This document shows positions 24,115-33,352 of a stretch of 64,000 nucleotides of DNA, in pieces. Location of the stretch: positions 2,673,501 through 2,737,500 of the forward strand of contig NZ_CP091037.1 in assembly GCF_021534965.1 (NCBI RefSeq), in the 5' to 3' direction. A program made the translations under genes and the position numbers. Each line of letters starts with the position of its first letter. The stretch's first letter is position 1. This DNA is from Muricauda sp. SCSIO 65647. Its GTDB lineage: Bacteria; Bacteroidota; Bacteroidia; Flavobacteriales; Flavobacteriaceae. Below the pieces are notes generated by a model, which was given only the letters and a program-made list of their open reading frames with translations, ran no database searches and was not told the origin of the DNA.

Positions 24115-25305
24115 ATGAAGAACAGAGTAAAGTCAGGGCTCGATGTCCTGTATGGAGACAAGGGCCTGCAAGACTCTTTTAAAGGCAATGTGGCCCTTTT
24201 GTGCCACAATGCCTCTGTTGATGGCGAGCTTGTTCATGCAACCTATAGGTTTGAAGACATTTTTGGTGAGCGGTTTGTAAAGATCTTTGGTCCACAGCAC
24301 GGGTTTTCCACTGATGCCCAAGATAACATGATAGAGACCGACCATACGGTTCACCCGTATTTCAACGTTCCCGTCTATTCACTGTATTCAGAGACCCGGG
24401 TGCCCACTGATGAGATGCTTGAAGGTATTGACCACTTGTTTGTCGATATGCAAGATGTGGGTTGTCGTATGTACACTTATATCTACACCTTGACGCTATT
24501 GTTGGAAAAATGTGCCTCGAAAGATATTGAGGTCATTGTGCTCGATAGGCCCAATCCACTTAATGGAATTGATTTAGAGGGAAATCTGCTCGATATGAAC
24601 TTTGCCTCTTTCATAGGGCTTCATCCCATACCGGTAAGGCATGGCATGACCATTGGTGAGGTGGCCGAAATGCACCAGAAATATTGGGTGAGCGAAAAAG
24701 CCAATATGAGGGTCATAAAAATGCAGGGATGGAGTCGCGAAATGTACTATGAAGATACAGGTTTACCTTGGTTACTGCCCTCGCCAAACATTCCTAGGAT
24801 CGATAGTACCTTTACGTTTCCGGCCACTGTAGTGTTCGAAGGTACCGAATTGAGTGAAGGTAGGGGTACGACCCAGTCATTGGAAATTGTAGGAGACCCG
24901 AAAATAGAACCTTATTCCTACTATAAAAAGCACCTTTCAAAAGCCATGCGGGATACCGGTCTAAAAGGTTTTGCGTTACGGCCCATAACGTTTCTTCCTA
25001 CCTTTCAAAAGCATGCCGATAGACCGTGCGGTGGATTTCAGGTTCATGTCATTGATAGAAAAACGTTCACCCCATGGAAGGTAGGGCAAGTACTCATGCG
25101 TGAACTGTACCGTCATTTGGGCGATGAATTTCAATGGAAAGAACCACCCTATGAATATGATTATGAAAACATGCCCATCGATATCATCAACGGTTCAGAT
25201 CGGTTGAGGCATTGGGTTGAAAAGGATGGATCTCTCGAGGCCCTGAAGGAAATGGAACAGTACGAATCGTATATCGATGATTTCGACAGCATAAAACTGT
25301 ATTGA
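24115..25305 (+). CDS. DUF1343/GH171 exo-beta-N-acetylmuramidase (NamZ-like), no signal peptide
   Basis: 396 aa from ATG 24115; a TTG three codons earlier is possible. The whole protein is a DUF1343 domain: NVALLCHNASVDG, KIFGPQHGFSTDAQD, DMQDVGCRMYTYIYTL, VLDRPNPLNG, VRHGMTIGEVA, LLPSPNIPRIDS, EGTELSEGRGTTQ and RPCGGFQVHV. Characterised members (NamZ, CAZy GH171) release MurNAc from the non-reducing end of peptidoglycan fragments. Bacteroidota and Bacillus homologues are usually exported; this one begins MKNRVKSGLDVLYGDK with no hydrophobic segment or lipobox, so it should act in the cytoplasm on imported disaccharides. The susCD genes upstream and murQ downstream support the assignment. Confidence 0.85.
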   Translation: MKNRVKSGLDVLYGDKGLQDSFKGNVALLCHNASVDGELVHATYRFEDIFGERFVKIFGPQHGFSTDAQDNMIETDHTVHPYFNVPVYSLYSETRVPTDEMLEGIDHLFVDMQDVGCRMYTYIYTLTLLLEKCASKDIEVIVLDRPNPLNGIDLEGNLLDMNFASFIGLHPIPVRHGMTIGEVAEMHQKYWVSEKANMRVIKMQGWSREMYYEDTGLPWLLPSPNIPRIDSTFTFPATVVFEGTELSEGRGTTQSLEIVGDPKIEPYSYYKKHLSKAMRDTGLKGFALRPITFLPTFQKHADRPCGGFQVHVIDRKTFTPWKVGQVLMRELYRHLGDEFQWKEPPYEYDYENMPIDIINGSDRLRHWVEKDGSLEALKEMEQYESYIDDFDSIKLY

Positions 25306-25328
25306 TATAGTAATCCAAGACTTTAGTT

Positions 25329-26783
25329 GTGAGTCCGTTATTGGTATTCTCGGTCATTATTTTCTATTTCGCCCTTTTGATGGTGATTTCATATTTCACC
25401 TCCCGTAATAGAAGTGATGAATCATTCTTTACGGGCGATAGGGAGTCACCTTGGTTTTTGGTGGCTTTTGGTATGATAGGAGCCGGACTTTCTGGGGTTA
25501 CCTTTGTCTCGGTGCCCGGTATGGTGGGCAATAACTATCTCTATTTTTACCAATTTATTCTTGGTAACGTAGTAGGCTACCTTTTTATCACGTTTGTGCT
25601 CATACCTTTATATTACAAGTTGCGATTGGTGTCTATATATGGATATCTCAAAGAACGGTATGGCAAAAGATCGTACAAGACGGGATCGCTTTTTTTCTTG
25701 GTGTCGCAATCTTTTGGTGCCGCATTGCGCTTATTGCTGGCGGCCAAAATATTGCAATTTGCATTCTTTGATGCGATGAATGTTCCGTTTTTTGTCACTG
25801 TAATCATTATTTTACTACTGGTATGGCTCTATACCAATAAATCTGGGATCAAGACCATCGTTTGGACAGACACTATGCAGACCATCTTCTTGATTTTAGG
25901 AGCCATATTGACCATTACGGCCATTATGCAGTCGTTTGGTTTTACCGTTGGCGATGCAGTTCGGGAAGTGACCCAACATCGATATTTTGAGGTGTTCAAC
26001 TGGGAGGGCAAATCGAGCAACAATTTTTACAAACAGTTCATAGCAGGTATTTTAATAGCCATTGCCATGATGGGTCTCGATCAGAACATGATGCAAAAAA
26101 CCCTCACCTGTAAAAATCGATGGGATGCCCAAAAGAATACCCTTACCTATAGCCTAATATTGGCATTGACACAGTTTTTGTTTCTTGGGCTGGGGGTATT
26201 GCTCTATATCTATGCCGAAAACCATAACATCGTATTGCCCCGTGGTGCCGAGGGCCAATTGCTTGATACCGATACACTGTTTCCAGATCTTGCACTGAAC
26301 CATTTGGGATTATTGGCAGGAATCAGTTTTTTGCTGGGTATCATAGCTGCATCATTTTCAAGTGTTGATTCTGCCCTGACGGCCCTGACCACATCGTTTA
26401 CCTATGACTTTCTAGAGATTTCAAAGAAAAGTGGCGAAGAGCGAAAGAAAATAAAGAACAGGGTGTTGTTTGGCTTCTCATGCGTGGTTTTCATCATTAT
26501 TATGTTGTTTTCAAGCAGTAGGGGCGATGTTATCTCGCTTATCTTCAATGTTGCCGGTTATACCTATGGACCACTCTTGGGACTCTATCTTTTTGGAATG
26601 TTCACCAAAATCGAGATTAAAGATAGATGGGTGCCCCTGATCTGTATAATGGCTCCTTCGCTTACCTATTTTATAGGGCTTTACCTAAAAAAAGAATTTG
26701 ATTTTGACTTTGGGTTTGTCAGCATTGCCGTGAACGGTCTCTTGACGTTCTTGGGCTTATTACTCCTAAAAAGAAAAAAATGA
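25329..26783 (+). CDS. Sodium:solute symporter (SSS family), probable amino-sugar importer
   Basis: 484 aa, GTG start at 25329. About 13 hydrophobic segments; SSS signatures include NRSDESFFTGDRESPW, MIGAGLSGVTFVSVPGMVG, LKERYGKRSYKTGSLFF, GLDQNMMQKTLTCKNRWDAQKN and GIIAASFSSVDSALTALTTSF (the conserved sodium-site helix). These carriers import sugars or acids with Na+, fitting a marine host. It lies 23 bp after the muramidase gene and overlaps murQ by 4 bp, so the cargo is probably MurNAc, MurNAc-GlcNAc or a related glycan (inference). Specificity cannot be read directly. Confidence 0.88.
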   Translation: MSPLLVFSVIIFYFALLMVISYFTSRNRSDESFFTGDRESPWFLVAFGMIGAGLSGVTFVSVPGMVGNNYLYFYQFILGNVVGYLFITFVLIPLYYKLRLVSIYGYLKERYGKRSYKTGSLFFLVSQSFGAALRLLLAAKILQFAFFDAMNVPFFVTVIIILLLVWLYTNKSGIKTIVWTDTMQTIFLILGAILTITAIMQSFGFTVGDAVREVTQHRYFEVFNWEGKSSNNFYKQFIAGILIAIAMMGLDQNMMQKTLTCKNRWDAQKNTLTYSLILALTQFLFLGLGVLLYIYAENHNIVLPRGAEGQLLDTDTLFPDLALNHLGLLAGISFLLGIIAASFSSVDSALTALTTSFTYDFLEISKKSGEERKKIKNRVLFGFSCVVFIIIMLFSSSRGDVISLIFNVAGYTYGPLLGLYLFGMFTKIEIKDRWVPLICIMAPSLTYFIGLYLKKEFDFDFGFVSIAVNGLLTFLGLLLLKRKK

Positions 26784-27598
26784 AAAATAGTATTCTAGCG
26801 ACCGAACAACCCTCTAAATACGATAATCTGGAAAGAATGGGTACCCGAGAACTGCTTGTGGGCATCAATCAAGAAGACCAAGCGGTACCGCTCATTGTTG
26901 AAAAGGCCATACCCATAATACAAAGGTTTGTTGATAGTACCGTTTCAAGAATGGAAAAGGGAGGGCGTTTGTTCTACATTGGAGCAGGTACCAGTGGTAG
27001 GCTGGGTGTTCTAGATGCCTCTGAATGCCCACCCACGTATGGTGTTTCCGATGATTGGGTAATCGGTCTGATTGCAGGTGGTGACATAGCGTTGAGAAAA
27101 GCAGTTGAAAATGCCGAGGATGATGCAGAACAGGCCTGGAAAGATTTGAAACAATACAATATCAACGCTATGGACACCTTGTTGGGCATAGCGGCTTCTG
27201 GCACCACCCCCTATGTCATCGGCGGATTGAAAAACGCAAGAAAAAATGGTATTGTCACAGGTTGTATTGTATGCAATGACGATTCTCCCCTTGCCGAGCA
27301 GGCAGATTTCCCCATTGAATTGGTAGTCGGTCCCGAGTTCGTGACAGGCAGCACTCGAATGAAAGCTGGTACTGCCCAAAAATTGGTACTGAACATGATT
27401 TCGACCACTGTTATGATAAAATTGGGTCGCGTAAAAGGCAATAAAATGGTCGATATGCAATTGTCGAATACCAAGCTCACAAAAAGAGGGGTCAAAATGT
27501 TGGTGGAAGAGCTTATGATCGACGAGCAACGCGCCAAACGGCTACTGGCGAAACACAAAAGTGTAAGAAAGATTATTGAGCTCTATCGAAAAGAATGA
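26780..27598 (+). CDS. murQ: N-acetylmuramic acid 6-phosphate etherase
   Basis: 272 aa. SIS-domain phosphosugar site YIGAGTSGRLGVLDASECPPTYG-region (67-88) with Glu82, and NAEDD with Glu113, corresponding to the two catalytic glutamates of E. coli MurQ; TGSTRMKAGTAQK binds phosphate. MurQ removes D-lactate from MurNAc-6-phosphate to give GlcNAc-6-phosphate. Somewhat shorter than E. coli MurQ (298), mainly at the C-terminus. It overlaps the symporter gene by 4 bp and ends the operon. Its substrate must be phosphorylated, yet no MurNAc kinase gene is in this cluster. Confidence 0.94.
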   Translation: MKNSILATEQPSKYDNLERMGTRELLVGINQEDQAVPLIVEKAIPIIQRFVDSTVSRMEKGGRLFYIGAGTSGRLGVLDASECPPTYGVSDDWVIGLIAGGDIALRKAVENAEDDAEQAWKDLKQYNINAMDTLLGIAASGTTPYVIGGLKNARKNGIVTGCIVCNDDSPLAEQADFPIELVVGPEFVTGSTRMKAGTAQKLVLNMISTTVMIKLGRVKGNKMVDMQLSNTKLTKRGVKMLVEELMIDEQRAKRLLAKHKSVRKIIELYRKE

Positions 27599-27638
27599 CC
27601 CCCTTGGGGGGGTAAAATGCGGTGCTAGACCGCTTTTT
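27598..27638 (+). terminator. Terminator region after murQ
   Basis: Two hairpins in tandem: ACCCCC-TT-GGGGGGT (27598-27613) and GCGGT-GCTAG-ACCGC (27619-27633) followed by five Ts. The second overlaps the 3' end of the convergent ftsE gene. Confidence 0.6.
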
Positions 27639-28308
27639 GGATGACTTCGAACATTTTGCTACCGTCACATTTTATGGTCTTGTGCGGATATTTCAAAATA
27701 AGTGCATAGTCATGGGTGGCCATCATAATGGTACGCCCACTTTCGTTGATTTCCTGTAAGACCTTCATAACCTCGACACTGGTCTGTGGATCCAGGTTTC
27801 CCGTAGGTTCGTCGGCCAAAATGAGCTCGGGATCATTTAAGAGCGATCTCGCGATGGCGATACGCTGTTGTTCGCCACCTGAAAGTTCATGTGGAAATTT
27901 AAAGCCCTTTGTTTTCATGCCCACTTTATCGAGCACCTCTTCAATTTTTGAGTCCATTTTGACCACATCTTTCCATCCAGTGGCCTTGAGCACAAACTTA
28001 AGGTTGTTGTGCACATTACGGTCTGGCAACAGTTTGAAGTCTTGAAACACAATGCCCAATTTTCGACGCAAAAAGGGAATATCCTTTTCTTTGAGGGTCT
28101 TCAAATCATACCCTACGATATGCCCATCTCCCTGTTTAAGTGGCAAATCACCATATAAAGTTTTCATAAAGCTACTTTTTCCACTACCGGTTTTGCCGAT
28201 GACATAGACAAATTCACCTTTTTTTACCTCTAGGGTGATGTTGTTCAGAATCAGGTTTTGATTCTGAAAAACAGCGACATCCTGCAATTTTAAAATGGTT
28301 TCGGGCAT
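27625..28308 (-). CDS. ftsE: Cell-division ABC ATPase FtsE
   Basis: 227 aa. Walker A GKTGSGKSS, Q-loop VFQDFKLLPDRNV (the DRNV-type element typical of FtsE), signature LSGGEQQR, Walker B LILADEPTGNLD, and switch His in ATHDY. FtsE pairs with the membrane protein FtsX to regulate peptidoglycan hydrolases at the septum; ftsX is not in this window. Start ATG 28306-28308 (MPETILKLQDV). Gene order beside the large TPR protein is divergent with a 147-bp spacer. Confidence 0.88.
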   Translation of the reverse strand: MPETILKLQDVAVFQNQNLILNNITLEVKKGEFVYVIGKTGSGKSSFMKTLYGDLPLKQGDGHIVGYDLKTLKEKDIPFLRRKLGIVFQDFKLLPDRNVHNNLKFVLKATGWKDVVKMDSKIEEVLDKVGMKTKGFKFPHELSGGEQQRIAIARSLLNDPELILADEPTGNLDPQTSVEVMKVLQEINESGRTIMMATHDYALILKYPHKTIKCDGSKMFEVIQKAV

Positions 28309-28455
28309 TTTTTTCTTTTAGGGGGTCTAAAGGTACTAAGTTCTGTTTTTTTATGGATTTTTGTTTGAACAAATCTATCCGATGTTGCCATGAAATATAC
28401 TTTGGCGCGGATTTTGACGTTATGATTACATCAATCGAGAACAGCGTAGAACACT

Positions 28456-31400
28456 ATGAATCGAAAAGTCATCCCCTTATTGACGCTTTTTTTCAGCGTT
28501 ATTTTTTTGTGCCGATCCCAAGAGACACAGGTTTATTCCCATCCCAATAAAACGTACCAAGACGCTTTGGCGCTGTACAACAACCAACAGTACCAAGCGG
28601 CCCAAGTGCTATTTGAAAAGGTCAAAGCCTCTACCGATGATGGTGAAACAGAGGCCAATAGTGCTTATTACGCCGCCAACGCTGCCATTCGCCTGAACCA
28701 AAGAAGGGCTGACAAGCTGATGGAAGATTTTGTCGAGCGTTACCCGACCTCGACCAAAAGAAATTCTGCTTTTATGGATGTTGCCGAATATTATTTTGAG
28801 ACGGGCAAATATCCCTATGCCTTGAAATGGTACAAAAAAGTAGACCAAACCGCCATGTCAAAAAAAGACAAAGAGCGTTTCGATTTCAACAATGGCTACG
28901 CTTACTATGCTTCGAACAATCCGAAAGAAGCGGAACGGTACTTGAGCAGGGTGGCCAATTCACCAAAATATGGCTCACAGGCCAAATACTATATGGGCTA
29001 CATTGCCTATGAACAAGATGATTATGATGAGGCCAGTGCCCGATTCGACCAGATTACAGACCCAGAGTTGCGCAATGAAAAGCTGAGCTATTATCAGGCA
29101 GATCTCAATTTTAAATTGGGCAATTTTGAAGAGGCCATTGCGATGGCCGAAAAGCAACTGCCAAAATCGGACAGAAGGGAAATTTCAGAACTCCATAAGA
29201 TTATCGGTGAGAGTTACTTCAATTTGGCGCAGTACGATAAGGCAATTCCCCATCTCAAACAGTATAAGGGAAAACGTGGGCGCTGGAGCAATACCGATTT
29301 TTACCTGTTGGGCTATAGCCATTACAAGCGGGGCGATTATGAAAGCGCCATTGGGCAGTTCAACAAAATTATTGGCGGGTCGAATGCCGTGGCCCAGAAT
29401 GCCTACTATCATTTGGCGGAATGCTACATGAAACTCGATAAAAAGCCGGAAGCCCTGAACGCCTTCAGGAATGCCTCACAAATGAATTTCAACGCTGAAA
29501 TCGAAAAGGATGCGCTTTTGAACTATGCCCGCCTCAGCTACGAAATCGGCAATGCCTATGAACCTGTGCCGCAGGTGATGATGGCCTATTTGGAAAAGTA
29601 CCCTAGAGACGAACACCAAGAAGAGATTCAAGAGTTGCTTGTCGATTCATACATTACCTCCAAAAATTTTGAGGGGGCCATACAACTACTTGAAGAGAAT
29701 GAATCGTACGCCAGTAAGGAAACCTATCAAAAAGTAGCATTTTACCGAGGTGTTGAACTGTTCATTGATGGTGATCATGAGCAGGCCTTAGAGCGTTTTT
29801 CGAAATCACTGAAAAAGGCGGCAAACCCCACTTTTGAGGCTCGCGCACAGTACTGGAAAGCAGAATCGGCCTATCGCCTGAACCGATTTGATGAAGCGCT
29901 TGATGGTTTTGAGAAGTTCAAAAGAAATAGTGCGGCCAGAAATACGGAAGACTACAATAATTTGGATTATAACCTTGGCTATTGTCACTTCAAATTGAAG
30001 AATTACAAAAATGCCATTGCCTACTTCAAGAATGCCGCAGAAACAGCTGCCATTGATCAAGAGCGAATAGCCGACAGCTATGTGCGCCTGGGTGACAGCC
30101 ATTTTGTGACCAGTAATTATGGTCAGGCCATCTCGGCTTATGGCAAGGCTGCCAAAATGAACGGACCAGAGCGCGACTATGCAGCTTTTCAAAAGGCCCT
30201 GAGCCAAGGCTTCTTGGGCAAGAATTCAGTCAAAATCGATGAATTCAATTCGTTTTTGGAACGTTATCCAAAATCTTCCTTACGGGATGATGCCCTTTTC
30301 GAATTGGCCAACACCTATATTAAGGGTGACAATGAAACCATGGGGCTACAGACCTATGACCGGTTGATTTCCCAATTCAGTAGAAGCAAATTTGCCCCAA
30401 GGGCCATGTTACGGCAGGGGCTGGTACACTACAACGCAAATAGGGGTGAGGAAGCACTTCAAAAATTGAAGCAAGTGGTAAGGCAATATCCTGAAACACA
30501 AGAAGCCAAACAGGCCGTGGCAACCGCAAAACTGGTGTATGTCGATTTGGGTAGGGTCAGTGAATATGCTGCATGGGCCAAAAACCTTGACTTCGTTGAG
30601 GTGACCGATGCCGAGTTGGACAATGCCAGTTTTGAATCAGCTGATCGAAAATATCTTGAAGGCAACACAGAGGCAGCCATTAGGGGGTATGAAGAGTACT
30701 TGAAACAGTTCCCGAACGGCATCCAATCCCTGAAGGCCAATTTCAATTTGGCGCAGCTCTATTTTTCAAAAAACCAAAAAGACAAGGCACTTGAAAAGTT
30801 CATCAGGGTCGCCGATAGTGATAGTGGCGAATATACTGAGCAAGCATTGACCAGGGTGTCTGAAATTTTTGTGGGCCGAAAAGACTACCAAAGTGCCCTG
30901 CCATATCTCGAGCAGTTAGATAGAACGGCCGAAATTGACCAAAACAGAACCTTTGCGCAATCAAACCTGATGAAAGGCTATTATGGGCAAAAAGATTACG
31001 AAAAGACCATCGCCTATGCTGAAAAGGTATTGTCGGCTTCCAATATTGACAACCGCATTAAAAGTGATGCCCAAATCATGATCGCGCGTTCGGCCATAGA
31101 GACCGGTAACGAGCAATTGGCCGAAGCCGCTTTCTCAGAGGTAAAAAAAATAGCCGCCGGCGAAACCGCAGCGGAAGCATGGTACTATGATGCCTATTTC
31201 AAGAACAAGAACCAAGATTTTGAGGCCTCTAACATCTCGGTGCAAAAATTGGCCAAAGACTACTCAGGTTACAAAGAGTGGGGTGGCAAAGGACTCATTA
31301 TCATGGCCAAAAACTATTATGAGTTGGGCGATGCTTTTCAGGCGACCTACATTTTGGAGAGCGTAATCGAGAATTTCGTCGAATTCGATGATATTATAGC

Positions 31401-31479
31401 AGAGGCAAGGGGCGAATTGTCCATTATCAAATCACGTGAGACCGAAAGAAATTCATCGATCGATACCAATAACAAATAA
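28456..31479 (+). CDS. Large TPR-repeat periplasmic protein
   Basis: 1007 aa with signal peptide (residues ~1-21, ending CRSQE). The rest is a chain of at least 15-20 TPR-like units (for example YDKAIPHLKQYKGK, YESAIGQFNKIIGGS, YGQAISAYGKAAKMN, EAAIRGYEEYLKQFPNG), including YbgF/BamD-like outer-membrane-lipoprotein repeats. It is a protein-interaction scaffold in the periplasm. It is followed after 7 bp by an outer-membrane barrel gene, and such pairs recur in Bacteroidota, so the two likely form a complex. Function unknown; gliding, secretion or envelope assembly are possible. Confidence 0.8.
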   Translation: MNRKVIPLLTLFFSVIFLCRSQETQVYSHPNKTYQDALALYNNQQYQAAQVLFEKVKASTDDGETEANSAYYAANAAIRLNQRRADKLMEDFVERYPTSTKRNSAFMDVAEYYFETGKYPYALKWYKKVDQTAMSKKDKERFDFNNGYAYYASNNPKEAERYLSRVANSPKYGSQAKYYMGYIAYEQDDYDEASARFDQITDPELRNEKLSYYQADLNFKLGNFEEAIAMAEKQLPKSDRREISELHKIIGESYFNLAQYDKAIPHLKQYKGKRGRWSNTDFYLLGYSHYKRGDYESAIGQFNKIIGGSNAVAQNAYYHLAECYMKLDKKPEALNAFRNASQMNFNAEIEKDALLNYARLSYEIGNAYEPVPQVMMAYLEKYPRDEHQEEIQELLVDSYITSKNFEGAIQLLEENESYASKETYQKVAFYRGVELFIDGDHEQALERFSKSLKKAANPTFEARAQYWKAESAYRLNRFDEALDGFEKFKRNSAARNTEDYNNLDYNLGYCHFKLKNYKNAIAYFKNAAETAAIDQERIADSYVRLGDSHFVTSNYGQAISAYGKAAKMNGPERDYAAFQKALSQGFLGKNSVKIDEFNSFLERYPKSSLRDDALFELANTYIKGDNETMGLQTYDRLISQFSRSKFAPRAMLRQGLVHYNANRGEEALQKLKQVVRQYPETQEAKQAVATAKLVYVDLGRVSEYAAWAKNLDFVEVTDAELDNASFESADRKYLEGNTEAAIRGYEEYLKQFPNGIQSLKANFNLAQLYFSKNQKDKALEKFIRVADSDSGEYTEQALTRVSEIFVGRKDYQSALPYLEQLDRTAEIDQNRTFAQSNLMKGYYGQKDYEKTIAYAEKVLSASNIDNRIKSDAQIMIARSAIETGNEQLAEAAFSEVKKIAAGETAAEAWYYDAYFKNKNQDFEASNISVQKLAKDYSGYKEWGGKGLIIMAKNYYELGDAFQATYILESVIENFVEFDDIIAEARGELSIIKSRETERNSSIDTNNK

Positions 31480-31486
31480 GCAATAC

Positions 31487-33238
31487 ATGCGAAAGCACAT
31501 CATATCAATATCATTTATCTTTTTGAGCCTATTGGGGTGGGTTCAGGCCCAAGACACCAATGATATAGGCACCGAAACGGTAACCGTTGTAAAACCATAT
31601 TCCCCCACCGTTTCGGATGCCTTTAAAATCAAATCGAGCCCGACAATCGGTGATTCTATTGTCTTACAGAAAAAACCGATTACCTATAGTATTTTTTCAG
31701 TTCCGGTCGCTTCGACCTTTACGCCTGCCAAGGCCAAGGCATCAAAAGTCAAGAAGACGCCGCCTCCGACCCTGTATAATTCATATGCTTCGATAGGGTT
31801 GGGCAATTATAACAACGCGCTGGTCGATTTTTATACCAGTAGAGAGTTCAATCGGGGCGAAAACCTGCTTGATTTTGGTTTGAGCCATTTTTCTTCAAGA
31901 GGCGATATAGAAAGCACCCCTTTAGATGCTGATTTTTACAATACTAAATTAGATGCCTCATACACCAAGAAAGATCGTGACCTTGATTGGGGGGCGAGCC
32001 TTGGGCTTCACCATCAATTGTACAATTGGTACGGAATTGAAAATGGGGAGTTTGATGAAACTACCGTCGCTTCGATCGATGAACGACAAAATTATTTCAA
32101 TGCTGAGGCCAAAGCACATCTGAATTTGGAGGATTCCTTTTTCAAGAGTGGAAACATTTTGCTCAGACGTTTTTGGGATGCAGTGGAATCAGGTGAGAAC
32201 CGCATAGTGGTCGAACCGACGATTGAACTTCCGATTACCGAAGAACTGGTAACCATAAATGCCAAACTCGATTATGTGGGTGGAAGTTTTTCAAATGCCG
32301 ATCTCAATAACACTGTAAATACCACAGGCATAGATTACGGTCACTTTCAGGTGGGCGTGAACCCCAGCCTATTGGTGTTGCGTGATGACCTGACCCTGAA
32401 TTTGGGCGCGAACCTGGTCTATGGAACCGATATTGAGAACAGCCAAGGTAATTTTTACATTTATCCGGCAGTGACAGCTTCCTATCGTCTGGTCGATGAG
32501 ACAGTGATTGCCTATGGCGGAATCGAAGGCGAACTGCACCAAAACTCCTATCACGATTTAGTGGATGAAAATCCGTTTGTTTCCCCTACATTGACCATTC
32601 AGCCTACAGACCGTCAATATCAGGGTTATTTGGGATTGAAAGGACAGCTCTTTTCAAATGTAGGGTACAATGTCAAAGGTTCTTACACCGCTGAAAATAG
32701 AAAACCATTGTTTTTGTTGAATCCCGAAAACCAATTTAGGAATGATGAAAAAGGCTATTTCTATGGAAATTCTTTTCAAGTGTTCTATGACGATGTCAAA
32801 ACCCTTGGCATTTTTGGCGAACTGAACATTGATGTGAACCGAAACTTCACACTGGGTATAAACGCAGAAGTGTATGATTATGACACAGAGACCGATAACC
32901 CTGCTTGGAACCTGCCCAATTTAAAAGGTTCCCTCTTTATGGATTATCAGATTACCGACCAATGGTTTCTGGGTGCGAACTTGTTCTTTGTGGGTGAACG
33001 CGAAGATTTGGTGGCACAGGCAGTCGAGAATGTTGCACCCTCAGAATTTCCTTCGGCCATCGTGACGTTGGATTCGTTTTTTGATGCCAATGCCCATTTG
33101 GGCTACCGCTTTAATGAACAGCTTTCGATTTTTGCCAAGGCTTCAAACATTGCCAACAACAACTACCAACGTTGGGCAAATTTTAGGGTACAAGGCTTTC
33201 AGGTGTTGGCTGGGGCTTCTTATAAATTCGATTTTTAG
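31487..33238 (+). CDS. Outer-membrane barrel protein, TonB-receptor-like, partner of TPR protein
   Basis: 583 aa from ATG 31487 (MRKHIISISFIFLSLLGWVQAQ signal region); an upstream in-frame start overlaps the TPR gene and is rejected. The mature N-terminus ETVTVVKPYSPTVSDAFKI resembles a TonB-box-like conserved motif of flavobacterial barrels. There is no plug domain; the remainder is beta-strand-rich (GNLLLRRFWDAVE, FQVGVNPSLLVLRD) and ends with a barrel-type terminal strand FQVLAGASYKFDF. Usually annotated as TonB-dependent receptor, but lack of a plug suggests a fixed barrel or assembly partner for the TPR protein. Confidence 0.75.
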   Translation: MRKHIISISFIFLSLLGWVQAQDTNDIGTETVTVVKPYSPTVSDAFKIKSSPTIGDSIVLQKKPITYSIFSVPVASTFTPAKAKASKVKKTPPPTLYNSYASIGLGNYNNALVDFYTSREFNRGENLLDFGLSHFSSRGDIESTPLDADFYNTKLDASYTKKDRDLDWGASLGLHHQLYNWYGIENGEFDETTVASIDERQNYFNAEAKAHLNLEDSFFKSGNILLRRFWDAVESGENRIVVEPTIELPITEELVTINAKLDYVGGSFSNADLNNTVNTTGIDYGHFQVGVNPSLLVLRDDLTLNLGANLVYGTDIENSQGNFYIYPAVTASYRLVDETVIAYGGIEGELHQNSYHDLVDENPFVSPTLTIQPTDRQYQGYLGLKGQLFSNVGYNVKGSYTAENRKPLFLLNPENQFRNDEKGYFYGNSFQVFYDDVKTLGIFGELNIDVNRNFTLGINAEVYDYDTETDNPAWNLPNLKGSLFMDYQITDQWFLGANLFFVGEREDLVAQAVENVAPSEFPSAIVTLDSFFDANAHLGYRFNEQLSIFAKASNIANNNYQRWANFRVQGFQVLAGASYKFDF

Positions 33239-33352
33239 AAAAAGGCCGAACAACACCTTTTTTGGTCACTTCATCGTAAAAGACGGGCATTTTTTCACGA
33301 ACTTGCCCCATAGCTCTATTTTTAAGGTTGCAACAACCTAATAACCAATACA

